From: SIG644 sp045613985
GTDB taxonomy: Bacteria; Bacillota; Clostridia; Oscillospirales; CAG-272
Reading direction: 5' to 3'
Length of the DNA stretch: 64,000 bases
NCBI GenBank assembly: GCA_045613985.1
Contig: JAZLCA010000054.1
Span: forward strand, 1-64,000
Part shown: in pieces, positions 1 through 8,020 of the stretch
How positions within the stretch are numbered: the first letter of the stretch is position 1
How the letters are laid out: each line of letters begins with the position of its first letter
Translations under genes and position numbers: made by a program
The notes under the pieces: generated by a model
What the model was told of the DNA's origin: nothing
The model's database searches: none
The model's input: the letters and a program-made list of their open reading frames with translations, nothing else

Positions 1-385
1 ACTGTGCCACGAAGATGCCGGTCAAGGGGATGAGCAGCATCGGTATGTAGAAGGCGTACCAAAGGTAGCGCACAAGGGTGTCGGTGTTGTTCGGGAAGAA
101 CTCCCATTTCGCCGTCTTGACTACGATCCATAAGAGCATCAGAACACCGACCGACAGCACAAATGCACGAGCCTGCTTGTTGGTGATTCTCTGATAGACC
201 GATACCGTCCAAACGAGAGCGAGTGAGAGATGTATCACACCGCGCAGATAGATAAGGAGCGTAGGTAAAATTAAGGACTCCATATCATTTATCATAAGGC
301 GCAAGACTCTTGCGACGATAATCAAAATTGCCGTAATCAAAATGCCTGCGAATAATTTTTTATTCTTCTTTATTGTATTTATCAC
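1..385 (-). CDS. multi-pass membrane protein, N-terminal part (runs off left edge)
   Basis: About 128 N-terminal residues are visible; the rest lies outside the window. The start is a GTG at 385, preceded by GGAGG about six bases upstream. The sequence begins with a short lysine-rich stretch (INTIKKNKK), then shows at least four hydrophobic segments separated by short charged turns, including WYAFYIPMLLIPLTGIF near the visible end. Serial short membrane helices at an N-terminus resemble the 7TM sensor region of some clostridial histidine kinases, but no cytoplasmic domain is visible, so this is only a guess. It has its own promoter at 423-451. That promoter is nearly identical to the sequence upstream of the ECF-sigma fusion gene at 16.3 kb. 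Confidence 0.6.
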   Translation of the reverse strand, partial: MINTIKKNKKLFAGILITAILIIVARVLRLMINDMESLILPTLLIYLRGVIHLSLALVWTVSVYQRITNKQARAFVLSVGVLMLLWIVVKTAKWEFFPNNTDTLVRYLWYAFYIPMLLIPLTGIFVAQ

Positions 386-422
386 ACCGTCACCTCCACT
401 TCTTGGCATACCTATTCATAGT

Positions 423-451
423 ATTATATCATAAGTTTGTGAATTTTTCAA
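423..451 (-). promoter_or_regulatory. promoter of the left-edge membrane protein gene
   Basis: On the minus strand TTGAAA (446-451) is separated by 17 bases from TATAAT (423-428), about 38 bases upstream of the GTG start at 385. The spacer and -10 share 22 of 23 positions with the region upstream of the ECF-sigma gene (16416-16438). Confidence 0.7.
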
Positions 452-630
452 GATGTTAACGTATAATACAGAAAACCGACCATAGTAAACGAGAATGGTG
501 AGTGGCGTGTCTATGATTTCCCAGGTTAGTTTCATTTTTATGTTGATTTAACTGATTATTTTAATCTCAATCTACCTACGCTAAACTTACCAAAACCAAG
601 AGAAGTTTGTAATCCCCAGTCTATCAAGGC
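452..630. other. intergenic stretch with no recognisable gene
   Basis: AT-rich sequence between the promoter of the left-edge gene and the tmRNA terminator. No open frame with a ribosome binding site, no tRNA-like fold and no repeat was recognised here. Confidence 0.5.
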
Positions 631-687
631 TCAAAAAAGAAAACACCGACATAGCAAGTAAAGCTTGGCTACGCCGGTGTTTTCTTT
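631..687 (-). terminator. terminator of tmRNA
   Basis: A perfect 13-bp stem (636-648 with 675-687, core AAAACACCG/CGGTGTTTT) followed on the minus strand by a T-rich run ending in TTTTTT. It lies 27 bases beyond the encoded CCA end of tmRNA. Confidence 0.85.
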
Positions 688-713
688 AATTTTACCACTG
701 ACGTGGTAATGGA

Positions 714-1105
714 TGGTGGAGATGATGGGAATCGAACCCATGTCCGAAAACCCCTTGACACAACTTTCTCCGTGGGCAGTTTGTTATTTAGAATTCCCCG
801 TCAGCGGCGCGAACAAACACGCTCCGCGTCAGAGTAGCCCTTTTGTGCTTGATCGGCTCAAGAGCGAACGACCGATGCAAGTTCACCGCTCAGATGACGC
901 TCAGTCTCCGGTCGCGGTCGTCCGGAGAGGAACGGGTGGCCCGCAGGCCACAGCACTGCCAATCGGCGCCCTTACGGGCGACGATTAGGCAGCCATAGCA
1001 ACAGAATTGTTGTCGTTTATTTTTTAAGGTTGAGCAGTTTACGGGATTACTCAGCCCGCCACGCTTATCATGCCTCAGAATCCCCGTCGAGACCATTGCA
1101 CCCCC
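714..1105 (-). ncRNA. ssrA: transfer-messenger RNA (tmRNA)
   Basis: Rescues stalled ribosomes by adding a degradation tag. The 3' end carries the T-arm GGGTTCGATTCCC and an encoded CCA. The 5' GGGGGTG pairs over seven bases with the 3' CATCTCC, using two G-U pairs, to form the acceptor stem; the 5' sequence continues into the conserved GGTCTCGACGGGG. The tag frame ends ...NDNNSVAMAA followed by TAA (around 976-978). Upstream in that frame come ATA and AAA and then a TAA, so the resume codon is probably AAA or ATA rather than the usual GCN. About 392 nt long, transcribed from a perfect consensus promoter at 1129-1157. Confidence 0.95.
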
Positions 1106-1128
1106 GATGGATATCTGTTGCGCTCCCT

Positions 1129-1157
1129 ATTATAGCAGAATTCGCGGAAATTGTCAA
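1129..1157 (-). promoter_or_regulatory. consensus promoter of tmRNA
   Basis: TTGACA (1152-1157) and TATAAT (1129-1134) on the minus strand, spacer 17 bases. The predicted start lies about 15 bases before the mature 5' end, consistent with a short leader removed by RNase P. Confidence 0.9.
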
Positions 1158-1183
1158 GAGAATGTTATCGACTTGTTTTTCAC

Positions 1184-1918
1184 TTATGATTCGATCAGCT
1201 CACTCACCGTTACAAATTGATATCCACGATCGATCAGCTGCGGAATAAACCGCCGAAGCGCATCTGTTGTCGTACATCCTCCGGAATGATAATCATGCAT
1301 TAAAATGATATTGCCGCTTTTAACATTGGCTACAACGTAATCGGAAATTTTATCTGCCGGAGTATGCGCCCAATCCAGTGTATCAATATCCCATAAAATC
1401 ACGGAATAGCCTTTTTCTCGGGCAATCTCATACACCTGGGTATTCCAACTCCCCTGAGGCGGACGAAATACGCCAGGTTTGACTCCGGTGACTCGTTGGA
1501 TTTCTTTCTCACAGCGCGTCAATTCTTCGCGAAATGCTGATTCCGTCTGTTTTTTAACGCAGGGATGCGAATAAGTGTGATTGCCGATTTCATGTCCGTC
1601 CTCCATTACTTTCCGAGCCGCGTCGGGATAATATAAAACGTTTTCTCCCACAAAGAAAAAGGTCGCAGGAATATTATATTCTTTCAAAATTTTCAAAATT
1701 TCGATGGTATACCGCGGATGAGGGCCGTCGTCGAAGGTCAAGGCAATTTTATTTTCATCATTGGCATGATTATGATAGACACCGATGGGTAACGCACTTG
1801 CGAAAGGAATCAATGATGCAGTCAAAAACGCCAATATGCAAATTACCGAGATGAAGCCGCTTATGCGTCGGCGGTCAGTTCGTCCAACGTTCCGAAACGA
1901 TATCCTTGTGCGCGACAT
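1184..1918 (-). CDS. polysaccharide deacetylase, CE4/NodB family
   Basis: 244 aa. Removes acetyl groups from N-acetylated sugars of the wall, acting outside the membrane. An N-terminal signal anchor (about residues 20-43) precedes the NodB domain with LTFDDGPHP (catalytic and zinc aspartates), the zinc motif HTYSH, FRPPQGSWN and ILMHDYH. The start overlaps the 3' end of the upstream pdaA-like gene by 58 bases, but GGGAGGTGAT lies eight bases before this ATG, so the overlap looks real and suggests coupled translation. PdaB-like proteins have this size and layout, but the sequence does not settle the substrate. The next feature downstream is tmRNA with its own promoter. Confidence 0.9.
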   Translation of the reverse strand: MSRTRISFRNVGRTDRRRISGFISVICILAFLTASLIPFASALPIGVYHNHANDENKIALTFDDGPHPRYTIEILKILKEYNIPATFFFVGENVLYYPDAARKVMEDGHEIGNHTYSHPCVKKQTESAFREELTRCEKEIQRVTGVKPGVFRPPQGSWNTQVYEIAREKGYSVILWDIDTLDWAHTPADKISDYVVANVKSGNIILMHDYHSGGCTTTDALRRFIPQLIDRGYQFVTVSELIES

Positions 1919-2631
1919 TCATCAATCACCTCCCCAAGAATTGCTGCGTTTGTATCCGAAGTGGGATGCAACAACATAACTTCTCCCGGATGGAGATTGG
2001 ATAAAATCTTTTGCTTGGCATCCTCTTTGGACATTTGTTTCTGGTTATCCCAGTCGGCATAAGCAAAGCTCCAAAAAATCGTTTTATACCCCAATTCTTT
2101 TGCCCATTTCATGTTAACCTCGCTGAAAGATCCCTCGGGTGGACGATAATATTTTGCCATTTCCCTGCCTGTCTTGTCTAAACAGACGGCCGATAATTCG
2201 CTTAATTCTTTCTCAAATGTGACGCGATCAACCTTCGCCATGTTTTTGTGATGTGCAGTGTGGTTGCAAACGGCATGTCCCTCTTCAAACATTCGATTGA
2301 CAAGAGCGGTATTCTTGGTCACAAGATGTGACAAAATAAAAAAAGCTGCCGGGACTTGTTTTTCATGCAGTACATCAAGAATTTTTTTCACGTTTCCGTT
2401 TTCATATCCCGCATCAAACGTCAGATAAATCACCTTATCCTGCTCATTTTTTCCAATATAATATCCATCATATTTTTTCACGTAATCAAGAGAGGCATCA
2501 AGGATGGGCCTTTGATGATTTTTGGCATGAATACAATACCAGTGTGTCACGCTTTGCGCGCTGACACTTACAGTGGCAGCAGCGATCAGAAAAACGGCAA
2601 AAAATATTACAAATGCCGACTTCATTTTCAT
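1861..2631 (-). CDS. pdaA: delta-lactam-biosynthetic de-N-acetylase, PdaA-like
   Basis: 256 aa with a cleavable signal peptide ending around VSVSAQ. PdaA removes the acetyl group from N-acetylmuramic acid so that muramic delta-lactam can form in spore cortex. Family-specific motifs are LTFDAGYENG (replacing the usual TFDDGP), HTAHH (zinc), YRPPEGSFSE and IFWSFAYADWD, all of PdaA type rather than generic CE4. The start ATG has AGGAAGGTG eight bases upstream. It is followed by and overlaps a second CE4 deacetylase, and lies near a D,D-carboxypeptidase and an M14 peptidase, which fits a spore-wall role. Confidence 0.9.
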   Translation of the reverse strand: MKMKSAFVIFFAVFLIAAATVSVSAQSVTHWYCIHAKNHQRPILDASLDYVKKYDGYYIGKNEQDKVIYLTFDAGYENGNVKKILDVLHEKQVPAAFFILSHLVTKNTALVNRMFEEGHAVCNHTAHHKNMAKVDRVTFEKELSELSAVCLDKTGREMAKYYRPPEGSFSEVNMKWAKELGYKTIFWSFAYADWDNQKQMSKEDAKQKILSNLHPGEVMLLHPTSDTNAAILGEVIDECRAQGYRFGTLDELTADA

Positions 2632-2698
2632 GATTTCACCTTCCTTCCATGTTAGTATGGCCTCGGATCAGCAAAAGAAAACCGACAAATTCTGTAAC

Positions 2699-2732
2699 AA
2701 AAACACTGCAGCACTTTCATACTGCAGTGTTT
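2699..2732 (-). terminator. terminator of the membrane protein gene at 2736-3515
   Basis: 11-bp stem AAACACTGCAG/CTGCAGTGTTT with a 10-base loop and a following TTTTTGTT on the minus strand, four bases after the stop codon. Confidence 0.8.
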
Positions 2733-2735
2733 GGT

Positions 2736-3515
2736 TTATTTCGTATTGGTTTTACCCGCTACCATTTTAATGATAATATAGAGCATAGCAAAGTATGCAA
2801 CGACACCGATCAATATATCTATGGTATAATACGCAATCATCCAAAGTAAATCCGCACGGTCGGTCGGAGCACCGTAGGAAATATCGTAACTGATACGGCT
2901 CGCCACACGAACGGCACTGATCAGAACCGCACTCAAGAGAGCCGAGGCACGGAGAGGATCGTTTTTGAGGGGGATTTTACGGAACGGAAAGACAAGCCGA
3001 TCTCGATCCACCTCAACTCCCTTCAAACGGGCCGCCCCTTGCTTCATTACGTCAACGTAGCGATCGAAACGTCGAGTGAGTAGCATCGCAATTACATACA
3101 CGATAGCATATTGTGAAAGCTCCAGAAGCAGTGAGATCAGTGTCATCAGCAGCTGAAACGGAACGTCCCGCGTCCTCAAACCAAAAAAGGCCCAGTTTAA
3201 CGCAAAGAGAATCAAATGTCTTGCGAAAGTAATAATGCAATAAACGTAGCCGTATGAAAATGCCGGCTTCCAGCCGTCACGAAAGATAGCGTATATCGAG
3301 ACGGCATATACAAGAAAGAAAGCGGCCAATTCTACCGCAAGATAGATCCATTCCGTGATCTCATACAGCATGGTTCCTTGAAAAACGATGTTACTGCCGA
3401 ACACATTGTTCATACAAATAAACAAGATGTAAATTACGTAAGCAATCGCCAACCATAACGCATACCGATGGATAGACTTTGCCAAAAAGCGGGAATTTGT
3501 TTGATCTGAGCGCAT
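2736..3515 (-). CDS. hypothetical multi-pass membrane protein
   Basis: 259 aa with roughly six hydrophobic helices: about residues 16-36, 53-77, 85-108, 118-143, 190-207 and 225-252. A basic cytoplasmic-type loop with RRFDRYVDVMKQGAARLKG lies between helices four and five. GGAGG sits eight bases before the ATG. No family motif or catalytic residue was recognised. It is monocistronic: its own terminator follows directly, and the neighbour upstream is divergent. Confidence 0.75.
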   Translation of the reverse strand: MRSDQTNSRFLAKSIHRYALWLAIAYVIYILFICMNNVFGSNIVFQGTMLYEITEWIYLAVELAAFFLVYAVSIYAIFRDGWKPAFSYGYVYCIITFARHLILFALNWAFFGLRTRDVPFQLLMTLISLLLELSQYAIVYVIAMLLTRRFDRYVDVMKQGAARLKGVEVDRDRLVFPFRKIPLKNDPLRASALLSAVLISAVRVASRISYDISYGAPTDRADLLWMIAYYTIDILIGVVAYFAMLYIIIKMVAGKTNTK

Positions 3516-3662
3516 TATTTATGCCTCCTGTGTGTAATGACAACAGTATACCACAGAGTGACTGTAAAAGTAAATAGGATTTTGTGAATAAATGTATCCG
3601 TATCGAATTTTTTTAGAAAAATTTCATATACTGTGGTATCCATCAAAGAAAAGGAGCAAAAC

Positions 3663-4637
3663 ATGACAGAAAAACAACATCAAAATAAGGATTTTTCCCA
3701 TTTTCCCATTGACAAAGCCAAAAAAATTTTGGATTACCCCCTTCCCTTAACTTGGGATCGGATGATGGCTTATTTGAATTGCTTTGCTGAGCGATACCCC
3801 CAGTTGGAGTTCGGCACTTTGGGCGAATCGGTATTGGGACGTGCCATTCCCATGATCACACTGGGGCAAGGAGCTAAAACAATATTGTATGTCGGTTCTC
3901 ACCACGGCATGGAATGGATGACCTCGATTCTTTTGCTTCGCTTTATAAATGAGTATGCGGAGGCGCTGGCGGAAGGTCGGCGCATTTACAACGCGCATAT
4001 TCCTTACCTTTTTAAAGAACGGCGCATCATCATCATTCCTATGCTGAATCCGGACGGTGTTAATTATGCAATCGAGGGGGTATCGGCAGACAATCCTTTG
4101 CGAGCACGATTGGAACGTATGAACCCCGCGCATCCCGATTATTCCCACTGGCAGGCCAACGCACGCGGCGTAGATCTCAACCACAATTACGATGCCGGCT
4201 TTATTGAATACAAAGCGATTGAAAAGGAGCACGGCATCCTGGGCGGCGGTCCTACACGATACAGCGGCGAATGTCCGGAATCTGAGCCTGAGGTAGGATA
4301 CCTGTGTAATTTCATGCGATTTAATCTGACAAATATTCATTCGGTCATTACGCTGCATACACAAGGAGAAGAAATTTACTATTCCAGCGGTACGGAAACC
4401 TGCCCTCGCTCTCAAAGTATGGCCAAGGCACTTTCCAGGCTGTGCGGATATCGATTGAGCAAACCGGAGGGTCCCGCCTGCTATGGCGGTCTGACCGATT
4501 GGTGCATTCGTTCGCTTAACATTCCTTCCTTTACTATTGAATGCGGAAAAGGTGAAAATCCCTTGCCCTTGGACGAGTATTTCTGCGTATACGCCGCACT
4601 CAGACAAATGTTGTTTGAAGCACCGCTACTGCTGTAA
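3663..4637 (+). CDS. M14 family zinc carboxypeptidase, gamma-D-glutamyl-meso-diaminopimelate peptidase type
   Basis: 324 aa. Zinc ligands are visible as H81-G-M-E84 in GSHHGMEW and H232 in ITLHTQGEE; the catalytic glutamate is E293 in FTIECGKG; ARGVDLNHNYDAGF supplies the substrate-binding region. The sequence resembles gamma-D-glutamyl-L-meso-DAP peptidase I, which cuts wall stem peptides during sporulation. There is no signal peptide or LysM domain, so it may act in the mother-cell cytoplasm. An earlier in-frame ATG at 3633 is rejected because AAAAGGAG stands just before 3663. The gene is 12 bases upstream of the DacF-like gene and likely cotranscribed with it. Confidence 0.88.
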   Translation: MTEKQHQNKDFSHFPIDKAKKILDYPLPLTWDRMMAYLNCFAERYPQLEFGTLGESVLGRAIPMITLGQGAKTILYVGSHHGMEWMTSILLLRFINEYAEALAEGRRIYNAHIPYLFKERRIIIIPMLNPDGVNYAIEGVSADNPLRARLERMNPAHPDYSHWQANARGVDLNHNYDAGFIEYKAIEKEHGILGGGPTRYSGECPESEPEVGYLCNFMRFNLTNIHSVITLHTQGEEIYYSSGTETCPRSQSMAKALSRLCGYRLSKPEGPACYGGLTDWCIRSLNIPSFTIECGKGENPLPLDEYFCVYAALRQMLFEAPLLL

Positions 4638-4649
4638 AGGAGGATTAAC

Positions 4650-5825
4650 ATGAAAAAAAGATTTCGTATACTTATTTTGATATGGATCGTTACGCTTATT
4701 TTTTCCTCTTTTTCGTTTCCTAGTTTTGCCCAAGAGGTTACCTCTCCCCCCGCTACTGCCCCGGGCAGTTTGGAATTGAACTGTAAAAGTGCCGTGCTGA
4801 TGGATGCCGCGAGCGGTCAGGTCTTATACGAGCAAAACCCGGACCTTGCTTTGCCGCCCGCATCCGTGACCAAAATCATGACGCTTTTATTGATCATGGA
4901 GGCCATTGATTCAGGGAAAATCACGTTGAATGATATGGTATCAACCAGCGAATATGCAGCAAGCATGGGAGGCTCGCAGGTATATCTCAAGATTGGCGAG
5001 ACTATGAGCGTCGAAGATATGCTCAAAAGTGTTGTTATCAGCTCTGCCAATGATGCGGCAGTGGCTTTGGCAGAGTTCGTCTCGGGAGACATAGACAGCT
5101 TCGTTCGCCGTATGAATTCAAGAGCCGCCGAATTAGGCATGAGTGCTACGCATTTTGAAAACGTAACCGGCCTGGATGATTCGGCACAAAATCACCTGAC
5201 CAGCGCAAAAGATATTGCCATCATGTCCCGCGCCTTGATTGCACATCCAACCATCCTCAAATACAGTTCTATCTGGATGGATACCATCCGCGGAGGCGCT
5301 TTTGGGTTGACCAATACCAATCGGCTGATCCGTTTCTATCGAGGCGCTACGGGACTAAAAACGGGCTCTACGTCCAAAGCCGGCTTTTGTGTGTCCGTGA
5401 CCGCGCAACGCGACGGTCTGTCTTTGATCTGTGTTATTATGGGAGCAGAAAGCCGGGATATCCGCAACGCGCAGGCAACCAAGCTATTGGATTGGGGTTT
5501 TGCCAATTATGCGGCGTTTGAAAAGGCCGGGCAGACGGTTCCTCCCGTTCGTGTAACCGGCGGCATAGAGTCACTTTGTCCTGCCGGGTATGAAAAGTTT
5601 TGTGCGGTTGTTAATAAAGACAGTCTCGGACGAATCCAACAAAAGATATGCATGGAAGATTCCGTTTCAGCGCCCATTCAAGCAGGCGACCGTATTGGAA
5701 AGGTCGAATACTATTTGGATGGAGTATTACTTGGAAGCGTAGACATTACCGCCCAAAATGACATTCCAAGGATCGATTTTTGGGGCGTATGGCTGCGGAT
5801 GATCAGAAAAATCATACTCTGTTAA
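4650..5825 (+). CDS. dacF: D-alanyl-D-alanine carboxypeptidase, DacF-like penicillin-binding protein
   Basis: 391 aa. Trims the terminal D-Ala of peptidoglycan stem peptides. A signal peptide (residues 1-27) is followed by the serine D,D-peptidase triad: SVTK (72-75), SAN (132-134) and KTG (237-239). A PBP5-type C-terminal domain and a basic amphipathic tail (WLRMIRKIILC) probably bind the membrane surface. AAAGGAGG lies before the ATG. Coupling to an M14 DAP-peptidase fits wall or cortex remodelling. DacF is named by overall resemblance; DacB or DacA paralogues share these motifs. Confidence 0.88.
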   Translation: MKKRFRILILIWIVTLIFSSFSFPSFAQEVTSPPATAPGSLELNCKSAVLMDAASGQVLYEQNPDLALPPASVTKIMTLLLIMEAIDSGKITLNDMVSTSEYAASMGGSQVYLKIGETMSVEDMLKSVVISSANDAAVALAEFVSGDIDSFVRRMNSRAAELGMSATHFENVTGLDDSAQNHLTSAKDIAIMSRALIAHPTILKYSSIWMDTIRGGAFGLTNTNRLIRFYRGATGLKTGSTSKAGFCVSVTAQRDGLSLICVIMGAESRDIRNAQATKLLDWGFANYAAFEKAGQTVPPVRVTGGIESLCPAGYEKFCAVVNKDSLGRIQQKICMEDSVSAPIQAGDRIGKVEYYLDGVLLGSVDITAQNDIPRIDFWGVWLRMIRKIILC

Positions 5826-5886
5826 AGGATTTTCTTATGAAAATGAAGAAAATTTAAAGTTTCCCTCAAAAAAACAGAAAATACGC

Positions 5887-5915
5887 TTGCATTTACTTGA
5901 AAACAGGTGTAAAAT
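5887..5915 (+). promoter_or_regulatory. promoter of pgi
   Basis: TTGCAT (5887-5892), 17-base spacer, TAAAAT (5910-5915), 33 bases upstream of the chosen ATG. Confidence 0.65.
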
Positions 5916-5948
5916 AATGGTAAAGTAAACATAGGAGAAGTGTTACAG

Positions 5949-7283
5949 ATGACTTTGAAATTAAACGATCATTATCTTCAAAAGTTTATCCGCCCGCAAG
6001 AATACATCAATATTCAATCCTCAATCACAGCGGCACACGAACAGCTGATCAGCCGTAGCGGTGCCGGAAACGATTTCCTTGGTTGGGTAGATCTGCCCGA
6101 GAACTACGACAAGGAAGAATTCGCCCGCATCAAGATCGCAGCTGAAAAGATCCGTAAATCCTGTGACGTTTTGATCGTCATCGGTATCGGTGGCTCTTAC
6201 CTTGGTGCCCGCGCTGTCATTGAGTTTATCAACGGCCAGCAGTACAATCAGATCAACGGTAATGCCCCCGACATCTATTATGCCGGACGCGATATCAGTG
6301 CTGCATCTATGAATGAATTGCTCCGCATTTGCGAGGGCAAAGACATTTGCATTAACGTCATTTCCAAATCGGGAACCACCACGGAGCCCGCGGTTGCATT
6401 CCGCGTATTCCGTGCCCTTTTGGAACAAAAATACGGTTCCGACGGCGCACGCGAGCGCATTTTCGTCACTACCGACCGCGCTCGCGGCACGCTGAAAAGC
6501 TTCTCGGACGAGGCTGGCTATGAGACCTTCGTCGTTCCGGATGACGTCGGCGGTCGATTCAGCGTTTTAACTGCAGTAGGACTTCTGCCCATTGCCGTAG
6601 CCGGCATTGATGTTGACGCACTGATGCAAGGTGCGAATGACGCCCGTCTGGCATTTTCGGATGCTGATATCAATAACAATGATTGCTACCGTTATGCGGC
6701 TATCCGTAACATATTGTACCGCAAGGGTAAAGTGACTGAGATCCTTGTCAGCTACGAAACATACGCCCAGATGTTCAGCGAATGGTGGAAGCAATTGTAC
6801 GGCGAAAGTGAAGGTAAAGATGGCAAGGGTATTTTCCCTGCTTCCGTCGTTTTCTCGACCGACCTGCACTCGCTGGGCCAGTTCATCCAGGACGGTACAA
6901 AAAATCAGTTTGAGACGGTCATTTCGGTGGAAAATTCGGAGGATCATTTTATCATTCCCAATGACCCCAACAATATCGACGGTTTGAACTTCTTATCCGG
7001 CATGGAACTGGACGAAGTCAAGAACAAAGCGATGCTCGGCACCTTGCTCGCACACGAGGACGGCGGTGTTCCCAATATCGTTTTGGAGCTGAAGGATCGC
7101 TCCGCTCACTCGTTGGGTTACCTGATCTATTTCTTCGAATTGGCTTGTGCGATCTCCGGTTACATCCTGGGGGTTAATCCTTTCGATCAGCCCGGTGTTG
7201 AGGCATACAAGAAAAATATGTTCGCACTTCTTGGTAAGCCCGGATATGAGGATCAAAAAGCAGCTCTGGAAGCACGCCTTTGA
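5949..7283 (+). CDS. pgi: glucose-6-phosphate isomerase
   Basis: 444 aa, the size of the short Firmicutes form. Interconverts glucose 6-phosphate and fructose 6-phosphate in glycolysis. Visible motifs are VIGIGGSYLGARA, ISKSGTTTEPA (sugar-phosphate binding SIS region), DDVGGRFSVLTAVG and GKDGKGIFPASVVFS, and the C-terminal PGVEAYKKNMF contains the conserved lysine. The ATG at 5949 is preferred over the GTG at 5940, which lies only two bases from AGGAG. It is monocistronic, with its own promoter. Confidence 0.97.
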   Translation: MTLKLNDHYLQKFIRPQEYINIQSSITAAHEQLISRSGAGNDFLGWVDLPENYDKEEFARIKIAAEKIRKSCDVLIVIGIGGSYLGARAVIEFINGQQYNQINGNAPDIYYAGRDISAASMNELLRICEGKDICINVISKSGTTTEPAVAFRVFRALLEQKYGSDGARERIFVTTDRARGTLKSFSDEAGYETFVVPDDVGGRFSVLTAVGLLPIAVAGIDVDALMQGANDARLAFSDADINNNDCYRYAAIRNILYRKGKVTEILVSYETYAQMFSEWWKQLYGESEGKDGKGIFPASVVFSTDLHSLGQFIQDGTKNQFETVISVENSEDHFIIPNDPNNIDGLNFLSGMELDEVKNKAMLGTLLAHEDGGVPNIVLELKDRSAHSLGYLIYFFELACAISGYILGVNPFDQPGVEAYKKNMFALLGKPGYEDQKAALEARL

Positions 7284-7336
7284 CCAAATGCATTTGTGCA
7301 AATTAAACAATTTTTATCAAATGTGATAAATTTATA

Positions 7337-7365
7337 TTGACATTTTATAGAAAATAGTTTATAAT
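7337..7365 (+). promoter_or_regulatory. strong promoter of the small P-loop protein gene
   Basis: TTGACA (7337-7342), 17-base spacer, TATAAT (7360-7365): a perfect consensus, followed by a leader of about 55 bases before the ATG at 7427. Confidence 0.85.
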
Positions 7366-7426
7366 AATGTCAGTCCAAAGGGACCATTATCCCCACAAGA
7401 CCGACAAACAGAGGAGGAAAATTAAT

Positions 7427-7834
7427 ATGATTAAACTCATTATCGGCATCAAAGGTACAGGTAAAACCAAAACACTGATTCAAATGGTTAACTCGGCTCT
7501 GGAAACCACCGGCGGCAACGTTGTTGTTCTGGAAAAAGGTGAAAAGCTGAGATATGACATTAAATATCAAGCACGTCTTGTCAACACTGACGAATATTAC
7601 GTAAGCGACGCACAGTCCCTCTATGGTTTTGTGGCAGGCCTTCTTGCAAGCAATCACGACATCACTGAGTTGTTCATCGACTCCGCACTCAAGATCTGCA
7701 ACAACGATCTTCCCTCTTTCGAAAAGCTGGTAGAAGAGCTTGACGTTCTTACCGTAAAGAAAGAGCTCAACGTTACTATCACCGCTTCCATGCCCGAAGA
7801 GGATGCCACGGACATCATCAAAAAGTATCTGTAA
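7427..7834 (+). CDS. small P-loop ATP/GTP-binding protein of unknown function
   Basis: 135 aa. The N-terminus MIKLIIGIKGTGKTKTLIQ is a Walker A loop (GIKGTGKT). A candidate Walker B strand is ELFIDSALKI (about residues 81-90), and TASMPEED resembles a sensor region. The fold is too short for a full AAA module, so it is probably a compact kinase-like or ATP-sensing P-loop protein. No membrane segment. GAGGAGG lies ten bases before the ATG; an upstream in-frame ATG at 7367 is rejected because it is too close to the promoter. A perfect consensus promoter and a strong terminator make it a highly expressed single gene. The function is not recognised. Confidence 0.85.
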   Translation: MIKLIIGIKGTGKTKTLIQMVNSALETTGGNVVVLEKGEKLRYDIKYQARLVNTDEYYVSDAQSLYGFVAGLLASNHDITELFIDSALKICNNDLPSFEKLVEELDVLTVKKELNVTITASMPEEDATDIIKKYL

Positions 7835-7846
7835 TTTGGATAGCAA

Positions 7847-7882
7847 GAACCCCGAGATCAAAGATCTCGGGGTTCACTTTTT
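7847..7882 (+). terminator. terminator of the P-loop protein gene
   Basis: 13-bp stem GAACCCCGAGATC/GATCTCGGGGTTC (7847-7859 with 7863-7875), then ACTTTTTATT. Confidence 0.9.
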
Positions 7883-7989
7883 ATTCTTTGGAAATTACTT
7901 TCTCTTGCCAGGATCTCTTGTGACACCCAGGACACTAGCCAAAAGTTTACACAGTTATCGTAGAGTCACATTTGGAGAAAGAAAGCACG

Positions 7990-8016
7990 CGGGGCTCCAC
8001 ATTCAGAGGAGCCCCG
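7990..8016 (-). terminator. probable terminator of the nahK-galE-galM operon
   Basis: 9-bp stem CGGGGCTCC/GGAGCCCCG just after the galM stop, followed on the minus strand by GCGTGCTTTCTTTC, an imperfect T-tract. Confidence 0.6.
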
Positions 8017-8020
8017 TCTC

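Noticed and set aside
713..988. Open frame on the plus strand through the tmRNA region
   Set aside because: It overlaps the folded tmRNA on the other strand and has no ribosome binding site or recognisable product.
3575..3650. Sporulation sigma promoter upstream of the M14 peptidase
   Set aside because: A GTATC and a CATATA-like pair is present, but the spacing is about 20 rather than 18 bases, so the match is too weak to list.
3633..3662. Upstream in-frame ATG for the M14 peptidase
   Set aside because: The AAAAGGAG lies between it and the ATG at 3663, so the later start is used.
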